In this document: positions 22,071 through 35,200 of the stretch, piece by piece
Position numbering within the stretch: position 1 is the stretch's first letter
How the letters are laid out: each line of letters starts with the position of its first letter
Assembly (NCBI GenBank): GCA_001179505.1
Contig: CDMY01000571.1
Coordinates: 107,880-171,879 of the forward strand
Source: Vitrella brassicaformis
Taxonomy: Eukaryota; Sar; Vitrellaceae
DNA length: 64,000 nucleotides
Reading direction: 5' to 3'
The notes under the pieces: generated by a model
Told to the model about the DNA's origin: nothing
Database searches by the model: none
What the model saw: only the letters and a program-made list of their open reading frames with translations
Translations under genes and position numbers: made by a program

Positions 22071-22985
22071 ATGAGAATCGAGAAGTGTTGGTAACCAAAA
22101 CAGGAAAAATGGAAACACCTGACACACCACAACACACATCTGTCCGTCCGTCTGTCTGTGGTGTGTGATGATGATGTGGGTTGTCTGGTCCAGGTACTGT
22201 TCCAGCAACATCTACCCTGGTTGGTGCAGCATCTCGTCGATGACGGACTCTCACACCCAATGGCACATGACGCGGGTGTGTGTGTGTTTGGCAATCTGTT
22301 CTGTTCCATTTGGTCATCAGGTCATGGGATTCAGTTTGTGCGCAACGACGCGAAGATATTTCGTTTCTGCCGGTCCAAGTGCCACCGGCACTTCAAGATG
22401 AAACACAACCCTCGCAAGGCCAAGTGGACCAAGGCATACAGATCTTCTCACGGTGAGAGAGGGAGGGAGTGACAAATGTGCGTGTGGTTGTGGACGATTG
22501 CCTTGTGTCGTGTCGCCCGTCGTGATGATGCAGGGAAGGAGATGACCATAGACCCCACCCTCGAGTTCGAGAAGCGGCGCAACGCGCCTGTGCGCTACGA
22601 CCGCGACTTGATGGTCCAGACCATCCAGGCCATGAAGGCGGTCGACCGCATCAAGACCAAGCGCCAGGAGCGGTTCCAGAAGACGCGACTCGCCGCCCAG
22701 CAGAAGTTCCGCAAGTCGATTGCCGACTCGGTGCTTGCCAAGAATGCCACACTGCTGCGCGGCCCCGCCAAGGCCATCAAGGACGAGAACCTCATGGCCG
22801 ACACAGTGAGGGTGGGCGAGGCCGCCACGCAGAAGAAACGATCGACGGCGGCTATCAAGGCGGTGGACGGCAGCCTCCGGAGGAAGAAGGGGCTGAAGAA
22901 GGGTATGGTTGGGAAGGGGACGCTGTCAGGGGGAAAGGCCAAGGCGGTCAGGCGGGACAAAGACGGGGACGTGGAGATGGCATGA
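22071..22985 (+). CDS. RLP24: Ribosome biogenesis protein RLP24 (L24e family)
   Basis: Pre-60S assembly factor that holds the place of ribosomal protein eL24 in the nucleolus. Four exons join in phase (22071-22090, 22194-22219, 22321-22452, 22534-22985) and give about 209 aa. The N-terminal L24e zinc-finger domain reads [18 protein letters not shown], then [20 protein letters not shown], with all four Cys present. [16 protein letters not shown] follows. The extended basic C-terminal part ([20 protein letters not shown], then [12 protein letters not shown]) marks RLP24 rather than the shorter eL24. Exon 1 is only 20 bp. Confidence 0.95.
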
Positions 22986-23298
22986 TATTACATAGATATG
23001 ACAGTGACAATGAGCGTGGGTGTGTGTTGGGACCTCTGTCAATGGCTGGCTTGGTGTTTTTCTGCGCCATGCATGACGACATGTTAGTTAAACAAGTGAT
23101 GGATACTGCCTGCCGTCGGAATCAGTGCGTCTGATCGATGTAGTACCATTCGATCGCTCGAGTCTAGCTATACACACACGTCTATACGGTCGGTCACACA
23201 GTCACGGGTCTGCCAAACGCATCACGGCACTGCAGCAGCGCACACACTCACGCGAGACACTCTAGTGATGCATCACACACGCACCAACCCACCAGCCC
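22986..23298. other. Convergent 3' flanks
   Basis: Between the RLP24 stop and the stop of the long receptor gene. AT-richer with some CA repeats. No gene seen. Confidence 0.4.
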
Positions 23299-26200
23299 CT
23301 ACAGCTCTTCATCGAGCATTCCAGGCGGCCCACCCGCGGGGTCCTGCACCACATGCTCAATCACACCGTCATCACCTCCCTCCCTCTCCCCCTGTGTGTC
23401 TTCCTCCAGCGGCCCCGAGGCCAAGACACTCGCCAAGCTGGTCTTCTTCTTGCCCATGAAGGCCGAACGCTCCTCTGCGATCTCACTGGCAGACAGTGTG
23501 CTGGTCTGCGTGACGAAGGCCTCCTTCACGGCGGGAATGCCAACTTCGCGCGAGGGCACCTTCTGCATGAGACCAGGCCGATCGGGGGCTGGTGGGGGTG
23601 GGGGTGGGGGTGAGGGCGGCGGCGGTGGTTGTGGCTGTGGTTGTGGTGGACTCTCAGGCGGCCGTGGAGGGGCGGGCTGTGTCTCGTCTGTCTTGCGAGT
23701 CTCTGGCTCGGGTCCACCAGGTGTTGCGGCCACCGGGGGAGGTGTGGGTCCACCCGGCACAGGTGACGGAGGTGGCATGGCCGCCTCTCTCTCCTCCTTC
23801 TCTTTCTCCTCTTTTTCGTCGTCGTCTTCTTTTGGTGGCTCTTCAACTCTCACCTTGGGCAGCTCGGGCGGCTCCACACCCACCAGCCCCACACCCGCCC
23901 CCTCTGTCGCCTCCTTGGGCTCCTCGACCACTGTGACCGTCTTGGGAGGGGGAGACTCGATGTCCGGGGCGATCGCGACTGTTTTGCCCCTCCTGGGGGG
24001 CTTCTCGCCCTTCATGCGTGCGGCTGTCTGTCGGGCCCTCTCCGCCAGTGTCGCGAGCATCGTGTCCCGCTGCGCCGCTCTACGCCTGAGAAGGAGCGGA
24101 TTTGTATGAGAGTGGATGGTGTCTTGTGTTGCCTTGTGTTGTCTTGTGCTGTTGGTACCGAGCGTTGAATTGTTGGATCTCCACAATGTTCTGCACGAGC
24201 GTCTTGAGGCCTTCGAAGCCCACAACGAGATACAACACGGCCATCCTGCACACACAGAGACGGACACGCAGGGCACAGAGAGAAGCTGCCTTGCTGCGGG
24301 AATCGTGTGTGTGTACCCCACCCTGAAGCTCTGAGCCACAGCTTGGCCGTGTAGTCGTCGAAGTAGAGGGCGAACAGCAGAAGGAAGAGCGTCGCGATGA
24401 AGATGAAGAACAACACACTGAAGTAAGCCAACTTCTCTGCCAACTGCAGACAGACATAACAACGGTGTATGTCGAATATATGAAATGGGGAGTTCCTTTA
24501 CGTGTCGATGTCGATCTCGCTGACCTCTATTATGGTGTTGGATGCGGTCGCCCGCATGTCTACACGCTCGTCAAAGGCCAACCGATCGGCGTCACGCAGC
24601 GGCTGAGACACACCGAGAGAGGCAGAGACAGAAGGAAGGGCTGTCGGATGCATGTGAATGTTGCTGACCTGCTGCTCCATATACATCTTCCGAATGCTCT
24701 TCATGAGCGCCTGCTTGCCGTCGTCCTCCATGATGGTCAATGTGGGCGGCGGCAAAGGCGTTATCACCAGGGAGTCGTCCAACAACTCAGAACTGCACTC
24801 ACACACAACACAAGGGGAATGCAGACAGACACGAGACACATGCATGGGATGCTCACTGACCTATCTGCAGGTGGCTCTGGGAGGGCTGCGAGTGTCATGG
24901 GCGTCACGGGCAGCGGCGCCAGCTGAAACATCGATGGCGCCAGGCCCGACAGGCTCATCGGCGATGCCGTCCTCCTGCTCCCCCGCTGCTCGGAGGGCAC
25001 CAGGCCGGCCGACTGGATGGCGGGCAGGCCTTTCTTACGCATGCCCTTGTCCGACTTGTCCGTCGCCTGACGCAGGAGCGCACGACGCGGGCGTGATGGC
25101 GGGGCCTTGGCCGGATCACCAGATCCCTCGCGACTGTAAGGGGTCGACATCTGAACCACAAATGTCGGCTTACACATCATGTCGGCTTTTCGCTCCTTCT
25201 CTCACCCCGCTCTTCGGTGTCTCGAGTGGCGGCAGTCTGTGTTTGCCCCTGGGCGTGGTGAGGGGCCCCTCCCTCTCCATCCCGCTGCTGACCGGCCCCT
25301 CTTGCTCACCACCGCCCCCCTCAGACGGGATCGGCATGGGCAGTGGGGGGATGCCCAAGGCGATGGCCTCCCCTGGCGGCGGCGGTGGTGGTGGAGGCGG
25401 GAGGGGCACCATGCCCGGCAGCCGGGGTGACGTCTGGCCAGACTGTGGGTTGGGCAAAGCCACCGATGGGGTTTCGTGGGACGGGGGCGGAGGGGGAGGG
25501 GATGGGGGTGGAGGGAATGGAGGGGATAGGCCAAGACCTGAAGAAACAACATGGACAAGGCTCATCAGCCATGGAGGGCGTTCTTGTTGATCTCACCTTC
25601 CTTGTCCATGCCCTTATGCATTTCGTCCTGCAGGAAACAACAAACGAGAGCTGGCCAGTGAGTGCATGGTGTCCTCCCCTCTTGTGATGCCTTCCTTTCT
25701 CACGTCGAGAGGTATGGGCATGGCCTCGAGCATCTGCACTTCATCGGGGTGCTTTTTGCTCTTCTTCATCGCCTCCCTCTCCATCTTCATCACATACTGG
25801 GGCGACGAAAACGCCAGCATCGGCGGCCCACCCTTGCCCTCACCAGCCATGCCGGCCTCGGCGTCCTCATACGGCAGCAAGGGGGTGAGTGTGGGTGGCC
25901 GGTAGGGGCGCTTAGAGAACATGAGATGCAGCAGCCGTGCGATGGGGAAGGCGAAGAAGGCGCCCATGAAGCCAAGAGCGGCCCACTCCTCCTTGCGGCC
26001 GGAAAACTTGCCGTATACCAAGGCGGTGGTCGACATGCAAGCCTGGAATGTACCGGCACAACACAACACACACTGGGATGAATCGCCTCCCAGAGCCCTT
26101 TCGCCCATCTTTTTACCAGCACGGCCGCGAGAAGGCAGGACGCTTGCTGCAGCCGGGTCATCTGCAGCCAGCAACACGGCGGACAGCACTTCAGACATCA

Positions 26201-29200
26201 ATCAGACGCAGGCAGGAGACAGACACATGCGCCCCTCCCTCCCTCTCTCGGCTGACCTTTGCCTGGCGGTCTCGGTAGAATGCGGTGATGACCAGGTGGT
26301 GCCGCTTGAGAAGTATCCAGAAGGTGCGGGCGAAGCGCACCAGGTCACTATTGGTCTTGTAGAAGATGGGGTCCGTCTGCGATCGGGGACCCGTAACTCC
26401 GTCGGCAAGCTGAAAGACAGACGGATGGATGGATGGATGGAAGGGCTCACACAAGGGGAGGAGGGCCAAGGCTGTCTTGTCTTGGTATGAGTGTTTGCAG
26501 CGTGCTCACCTGTTTGAACTTGATGGGTTTGTTGACGTCCTTTTCGTCTTGTTTGAATGCCCAGTAGTGGAGTGCGGCGAAGAAGAGGAGGATGCCGGCC
26601 ATGACGTACATGACCAGAAAGGATATGTCCTCCGCCGTCAGGAAGAAATCCAACGCCTGATCCACTCAACACGCACACGCATGGCCGAGGCCGCAGTGTA
26701 CATCTGTGTCTGTCTGTCTGTCTGTCTGTGTCACCTCTGTGACGACAGCAGGGACGCCAAATGGCGCCACGGTGACGTCCAGGAACTGACCCACCACACC
26801 CAAGGGCTCAGCCAGCAATGTCGTGCTGCAGAAGACACTCGTGTGGCAGGGATGGTTGTTGGCGCGTGCGACGTGAGCTGACCGACCTGCATCCCTTCTC
26901 GTTGTTGAGGATGCCAGCCCGCGACCACTGACCCAGCCCTAAGTTGCTCTCCCAATCCCATGTCCTGACACAACGTGCACACGCATGGATAACAATTTTG
27001 TGAGGGGCACGGCTTACCAGCAGGTGGCGACGGCGAATGACGAGTGCTCTGTGAGTGTGTTGACCGGCTTGGCCTCCTCCTCTACCGCCAACTGGGCACC
27101 AGCCTGAGCACACACACGGACAAACACACACAGATGAGGGCCGCAACAAACCACGAGATGGGTCTGGTCTCCCTCTGAGCGCTTGTCTGCTCTCAACGCA
27201 CATCGTCGTATACGGCGAAAGCCTGCATGATGAAGGGGCCAGCGGGGCCCTTCTCAGCGTACGCCCACGGCTGCAGCTCCATGGTGAACATGACCTTGCA
27301 GTAGCCGTAAGATCGCTCCTCACCTGCATCACACACGACACCATCGGACACGTCCCTTTGTGTACCCCCGTCCCTCTCCACCGTCAGGTATCTGCCAGTT
27401 TTCCGACTGGAATGAGAAGGACTCGTCCGACTGTGTGAGATTGCGGGTGCGGCCGACGCGCACTCTGCCCAGGGGGAAGTCGAAGTCCTTGGCCTTCTCG
27501 CCGGGATTCTGGCACACACACACACACACACAACACATGACTCCTGCACGGATGTCGGGGTGGTCTGCGTGTGCGTGTGTGTTTGGTTGCTCACGAGGAG
27601 TCTGAACACCGACGAGCAGACCTGGCTGATCATCGACGCCAGCCGCTTCACCGTCTGGTATACACAGAAGAGACACAAAAGAGACATGGACCCACCCACC
27701 CACAGCAGCACCTCTGTGCTGCTGTGTGTGTATTCTGTCTGGTTGTCTTGGTGACCGACCAGGCCCTTTTGGAAGAAGACTTTGGCTTCCTGCTGTGTCG
27801 TGCGGGCACGCTCCTCCTTCCAACGAAGGCGGGACACACTGACATTTGGAATGCAAGTCACGAGATACACACCAATCCATGTGGTTTGTGCCAATACTGT
27901 GAGTATCATGTGCTCACTCCCTCTCCCCTGCCGTCAGGTAGTCCGACAGGTTGATAAAGAACTGGAAGTCCTGAGCCCGGAATGTCTGCACACACACAGC
28001 GAGACACCTCCAGTGTTGATCGCCCCCGCAGTCATGTGGTGTGTGTCCCCCGCTCCACTGACCGTGATGTTCTCTTCGCCTTCGTATAAGTTCTCGATAT
28101 ACGATTGCCAGCTGATCTCGAACTCCTCCTGCTCGATGAACATCTTTTCCAGCACGTCAGAGCTTTGCCCCTCCATGGCGTCGCTGGAGAAGACGCGCAT
28201 CTGCTGACCCTGAGCCGCCCCTCCTCCACCGGCCACCTGAAAGTACTGCGGCTGTGCCGGAGGCTCCACGCGCACGATGCCGTAGCGGCCGCTCGGGAAC
28301 GACTGTGACGTGGGGGCGTGGTAGGGGAAGGAGACCGGCGGCTGAATGCACACATGGATGGATGGATGAGCGTGGGTGTGTGTCTGTCTCTACAGGTGCT
28401 GTCAGCTCACGAATGGCGCCATCTGCGGTATGTTCTTCGGCCTCCCAGCCATCCATAGCTGCAGCCGACGGTAGTAGGCCGCCCCCGCAGGCGCTCCACG
28501 CGGCTGTATGGGTGGCGGGTCATACCGCCCTCTCGGCTGTGGCGCCGCATTGCGGTACCTGGCCTGCCAGTTGTTGGGTGCGTTGGGGGGCGGCCAGTCG
28601 GATCGCGGGAAGAAGACGTTTCCCTCGGGGTCGCCGGCGTTGACCGAGTCGAAGCTGAACGCGCTGGCCTCGTCGTCTGAGGGGGCCATCATCTCGCCGA
28701 GAGAGTTGAAGATCGTCCCAGCCATCTGGTCCTTCTCCTGCAGACAGAGAAGAGACACGATGGCCATGCGATTAGTTGTTGAGCTCCCGTGCCATGTGCT
28801 GGCGAACGTACCGATTCGGAGAGTGAGTCGTCGGCTGTGAGTGTGCTCTGCCAGCCGACCATGGTCTCCATGAACTCCACCATCCTGTCGGTCGACCCCA
28901 CCTCCTCTGCCAACGCCAAGGCCACCTGCTCAACACACAAAGAGATTCTCGTCAAGTGGGTGCGCATCCAGGGGTTTCTCGCATTCATTCACCGTGGCGT
29001 ATGACCCGACAACAGACGGCGTGATGGCCGCTTTCTCGCTGCCGCCGATGAGCACATTGAGGATGCCGTCTGCGTGCATCTCACTGATGCGACGCTTGCG
29101 GGTCTTACGCTGACAACACACGAAGGCAAAGCCAGGGAGTCACATTGCGGGCCCTTCACTGCGTTCGTCTGTCTGTCTGAGTGTGTCTTGCCCTTCTGGC

Positions 29201-32200
29201 TTCATCTTCGCCACTTCGTGGATGGGGCGTTGGGGGTGCCGTGGTGGCGTTCGGATCGGGGGCAGGGGTGCTGACTGGACTCACACCACTCCCCTGGCAC
29301 AAACACATACACGTGACTAAGATGGCAGCCTGCCTTTGTGCCTGTGTTGGGTCTGTCTTACGGAGCTGGGCCCTCCTCCGGTGACGACGAGCACGGCCTG
29401 CATCAGTGAGAGGGCCGCTGTCTCAGGGTCACGGTTGCCCGCCTCGGCCAACAACTCGTTGAACAAAATTCTCTTCTCCTCATTCTAAATCCGATAGGGC
29501 AGCCAGCTCAACACACACACACTCGATCCACATCAGTGTGAAGCTCACCGTCGGTGGTGGGTATATCTTGTGAGTTGTCTCGGCATAGGTCATGACGCCG
29601 TAGAATGTGTACACCTGGGGAAGAAGATCGACATGTGCAGCAGGCAGTTCGGGCAGATTGAGACGGCTACCTTCTGTCGGATGCTGTATACTGACCTCGA
29701 CGAAGATTCGCACCAAGTAGTCATCGTCTGCGTTGCCGGCAGGAAGGGCATCGGTCCGCTGAGTAGGGGACGCTATAGGATTGGACCTGACATATGAAGA
29801 CAGAGAGAGCTGATCACGCCATGCCACTTTCCTGATTGTGGTGGCGGCTGTTTCTCACCTGAGGTTGACCTTCTGCCCTCCTCGGATGAAGCCAAACTGG
29901 TAGGTGAGTGGGGTGTCGGATGAGCTGAAGTCGGTGGCAACGATGGTCTTGCTGTCGTATATGGAGGAGTCCGCCGCCTGCAGAGAGAGAGAGAGAGACA
30001 CACACACATGCACACGTGTGTCCGCTGTCACTCTTAAGCGTCTTGCCGTTGCTGACCTCTTGCTCGTCGACGAACAGGGCGAGAGAGCCCATTGTCTGAT
30101 TGATGCGTGTGAACGATGGAACAGGTGCGAGAGACCCTTGGTATCTTCCCCTCTTCTTACCGGCGGCGGCCCTGCGGTTTGAACGGACACCTGAGCGCAT
30201 CCGGTGAGGGGCGCTCTGTCGGGAAAATAAGGATTGGACACCGTCACACACAACCTGCAACCACAACGAGAGGGAGCATTTTGCCGGCCTCTGACTAATC
30301 CCTGGGTGCCTCAACCCACACGTACCTGAAGGAATATCGAGCGTCGGGTCCGAGCACGTCCGGCACCAGACTCAAGCTGCGAGAATTGCTGCAGAGACAA
30401 AGATGCACACGCGACACATGTGTATGGGTCTGTGCGTGCGTGCACTGCGTGCGTACGTCGGGTCTGACGCGAAGGCGTCAGGGCTTCTCGCCGGTGTGAG
30501 CTCGTCCGACATCAGGAACATGCTGCGAGGCACCAAGTACTCCTTGCCCTGGGCAACACGGCAACATCATACGCCGACAGCAGCCAGCGAGCGGGCATGC
30601 AAACAAAGCTCACCGCTTTCTCTGCAGCGGCTTTGTCTGCGAGGTTCCACTTTGGGTTTGGCACCTCCTGGAATATCGTCCAGTTGTAGACAACCTGACA
30701 CACACAAGCCAAGACCACCCTCAATGGCTGTACCTTTGGTGCGGGCGATGGATCTCACCTCGGGCTTCGATTTGTCGATCTCGTCTCCCGCCTGGAGCCG
30801 CCGGATGGAGGAGTCGGGCTCTGACGTCAGGTTGAAGCGGGCCTTGTCTTGGTCGGCGATCTGGCCTGAACGACATGGATGAACACGTGTCCACGTGGCG
30901 AGCGAGGCTGCCGTGTGTGTTGTTGATGCCTGATATCCTGAACGCTTGTGTGGCCACGACGGTCGAGTCGGTGAGGGGGTCGATTACCACCTGCACACAC
31001 ACAGGAGAAGAAAAGGTTGTTTCCTTTGCTGCATTGCTGGAGTGTCTCTCACCTGTGGTGGCGAGACAGCTGCCTCCAGGATCGTGATGACGGCCTGACG
31101 GCACGAGACACATGACACACGCGTGCTTCGTTCGTCATTTGTGTCGGAACCCATGCCTCACAGTTGCGGTGGCGTTCCTGCCGTCGGCCTCTGTCGTGAC
31201 GCTGAAGATGTACTCACTGCCGCCGAACAGGGCATCTTCGCGACGGGTGTTGAATATCACCACACCTAAAGACAGACGCACACACAGCCGCAGTGAGACA
31301 CAGAGAAACGCTCTTGTCTCTTTCGCACCGGGCACGTAGTATTTGCAGATGTACGTGCCGGGTACGCCCGCCGCGTTGGGGAAGAGTGGGACAAAGTATG
31401 TCTTGCCGACGTCTTGGAAGGTCTCCTCCATGTCCAGGTCGCAGTTGGCCGGCTGCGGCAGCTGTGCGGTGGTGTACGGCAACACCTCCTCGAAACACGG
31501 CCTGCATCGGTCAACCAACATATCTCGGTCAGCTCTGTCTGTATCTGCCTGAAGTGTTCTTCGTTGCACCGACCGTCCATCCGGCGTGATGCAGGTGAAG
31601 TTGAAGAACCAATTCTGCGACACAACAGGAAACACACCCCAGCGAATGAGACACAACATAGAGGGGCGCATGCGTGTGCGTGTGTCTGACGGGCGACTCC
31701 TCGATGGGTTTGTCAGGGAAGTCAGGGTCCACCGAGTCCGTGGCGTCGATGGCAAAGTAGTGCAGCTCAGACACCGAACGAGATCCGCCGCGAATGCTCG
31801 CTCTGAAATTCAGCACAAGGGATGCAGCATGGCCGGCCACACGTGTGTGTATGTCTGTGTCTGTGTTTGATGCCTGATGGGGCTTTTCTCCACGTTGACC
31901 TCCACCGAGTCGAATGTCAGCGAATCAGGGTCGTCAAACGACTCCTCGTAACCGACCTGACTCCCAACACACAAGACACACGCATTGCGTCAGGCACAAA
32001 GATGGGTGCGTGCTCCTCGGCTGACCTGACAGGAGAAGATATACTTAGTGCCTGGTATGAGTGTGCCTGCGGGGATGACCAGCGACGCTGACCCCGTTCG
32101 CAGATTCAAGTCCTCCAGGTTGAGAGGCACAAACTCCACTGACCCTGCACAAACACAGAGCAACCACAAGCGCGCCAGCCTCCAGCCTCCTGAGGTTCGT

Positions 32201-35200
32201 GTGGTATATGCCGGTGGCGAGGACGGTCTGCTGCTGCTTCCCCCGCCATTCAAACTTGAGCTTCTGGCTCGCTATCTGCCACACCAAAACCAAATGGTGA
32301 CCTGATCTGCACGCTGTGTGTGTGGGCGTCTCATCCTTGGCTGTACCTGTGTTGAGTCGAGCCCTTCACATCTGGATTTCTCGGCCTGGACACTGAGTGT
32401 GAGGACCTTCCTGCGGAAGGTCGGCACGCTCTGGGGGCCCTGAATGAAGGCCTGCGGGGCGGGGATCTGACGCTTGTAGAACTCTGCGAACGGCAAGGAA
32501 GGAAAGGACGATCGATGAGTGCATGGATTGCACTGCCCGCGTGTCTTGTCTTGTCTTGTCTTCTCTTGTGCTGTGTGTGTGACCGAGTGTGGTTGAGGTG
32601 GTTCGCGGGGGATCGCCCCACTTGGAGGTCATTGTCACCTCAATCATGTAATCGCACCCTCCATTAACAAACACATCAACAAGACACACGCAGGCTTTCA
32701 CGCTTCACAGAGCGGTGGGGGCACATCTGCGCTGTACCGACCTCTCCTGAGGTCGTTTGCGCCGATGTAGACCTTTTCAGAGCCGTACAGTGACCCGCTG
32801 CCCGCCGAGGAGCCCGCAAGCAGACCCTTGATGATCTGAACAGACGCCCACATACGCAGAGAGAGAGAGCGGGACTCCCACAGGCGTACGTGCCTGCGTC
32901 TGTGTGCGTCGGTCTCACCGTGACGAATCCCGGTCCGTCTTCGTATTCGGTGATGTCTCTGTAGAGCACGTTGCCGTTGTCGAAGTAGCGGCACTGGGCC
33001 CTGATGAATTTCCACTGCCACGACGGACGGCTGCCGTGGTTGTAGGACGACGACGCGTCGATCGTCATCTGCACACATGGCGAACGAAGGTGGCTTACAT
33101 ATCCCTCCCTCGGCGTGTGTGCGTACGGGGCTGCAGAGGTCGATGTTTCTCGGGATGGACACGACCACCACTGGGTCTTCAATCGGATCAGGCTGCTCAA
33201 GCTGCACAAGGCAAGGAGGGAGACAGACGCAATGGTGGATGGTAGCAATGATGCATGCGCCCTCCCTTGTGTGTGTGCTTGAAGCCCACCCAGCTCACCT
33301 TGACACCTCCTGACGCCGCGTTTGACCACTCGCCGTCGACGTGTGCATACACCGTCCTCTCGCGCACGATTATGTCGTCACCAGGGTTCGGTGTCAGATA
33401 CCTACAAAGGACATCTATACTTACTCGCGGCTGCGCCTCATCCACGAGTGGGCTCACCTGGCGGGCAGTTGTACTTGCACGCTGGCTGCCGTGGTCCACT
33501 GACAGGAGGTGCCGTTGCCAAGTGTCCCCAGAAGCGACGCCGTGTGAGGCGCGAAGACCTTGCTGCAGTCTAACAGACCTGAGAAAGCAGCCAGGCGGCA
33601 CAATGGGCGGTGCTGCTTTCATTCTTTCGTTGACCCACCTCTGTGTTGAGTGGACCAGTCGACGCCATCGGGGATGAAATCTCCGTCCTCGTCCATGGGC
33701 ACAGCCCCCTGGATGGTGAAGGAATCGAACGTCACGTAGATCTTCCTGAAGCCCCAGACACACATTGGATTGCCCGAGTGTTGGCTCGTCTTCCCGCTCA
33801 TGTTCACCTGCCGTCCATATCGAAGATGGCCTTCTCGAGCTGGGGCGTGGGGAGGGTCAGGGGGATGATGGGGTCGCTGTTGGTGAGCAGTGTGGTAATC
33901 TGGTGAGAGAAGAAGCGCGTGCACAGCAGATGGATCGCTGCTGCTGCTGCATGAGACATGACACGTGTGTCCACCAGTTACCACATGCGACCCTCGGGAA
34001 AGCTCCTCTGCCACCTGCACTCACGCAGGCACAGCACAGACAGGCAGCCATATGTATGTCTTTCTTATCTCGTGCTGCAGTGCAGCCAGCCACGGAGTCA
34101 CCTCAAGGTTGTAGTATTCGCGTGTGAATCCGTCCCTTGTGTTGACCTCCACGATCTCCCACGGCTCAGAGTAGTCGGGGGAGTCCTTGGTCACGAAGAA
34201 CGACACGTTCGTCAGGTGATCCGTGCATGTCGCACCGTAGAGAAAATGCCTGGAGGGGGTGGGGTGGGCGATGGATGAGAGAAGCAGGCGGCTTCCACTG
34301 CTTGCGATGGTTGGCTTGCTGGCGTACTTCTTTGCGTATTGCGTTCTTGTGGTGGGGTTGACAACCACCGTGCCGCCGTCGACATAGGTGTCCCGGAACT
34401 CAGTCAGCTGACAGAGAAAAGAAAGAAAGGACAATATGATGATGGATGGATGGCATCTCCTGTTTACTTGGGTATCGTTGTCTCTGTACGCTTGGCCTAG
34501 CTTGACGTAGTGGTAGTTACACGACCGATAGTCCTGCCATTCCCCCGCAGTCGACAGACACACATGGTGAGTGAGACACACGTCTCGCTCCACGTGTGGG
34601 TGTTCTGTGTGGCACCTGGAAGGTTGGGTCGCATGAGAGGACGGCGGCGTAGAGGTCGTGGTACTTGGAGTTGCTCTCCAGAAGCGCCAGCGGCTCCTGA
34701 ACCGGACGACTGCACACACAGAGAGAAGACAATCATACATACCCTTTTTTAGCTGCAGAGTCGAGGTGGTGTTGACTTGAGGAGAAGCCGTGGAGTGTCG
34801 ATTGCCGGCTGGCCCGTGATGACGGTATCCAGAGTCACATTGAAGTCAAACGCATACACGTTGTGACTCCACGAAGTGAAGTCGTACCCTCCTACCAACC
34901 TGCAGTGACACAGCCGACCAGCAGCCCAACACCGGCAGGCTTTTCGTTCCTTCATTGTCGCATTATGCTCACATAGGCGCTGCCACTAGCTGGGAGGCTG
35001 ACAGTGCGAAAGGGGAGGTGCCTGATGAAGCCGTCACGGCCGGTAGTGCGAGGTAGTAAATGTCGAAGAGCGAATCGACGGCGGCGAGCGCTGCGTTTAT
35101 CCGTCCAGCCACCACAGGACAACAGGCAGGCTCCGTATGCACAGCGGGCTTTGGTCCGTGCCGCCGACCTGTGTTAGAGTAGATATCTCGCGTCTGGCTC

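Noticed and set aside
24012-24462. Separate small membrane-protein gene at the end of the receptor
   Set aside because: Helices, phases and same-strand spacing fit the last part of the long receptor gene, and no separate start with signal was seen; a split gene remains possible.
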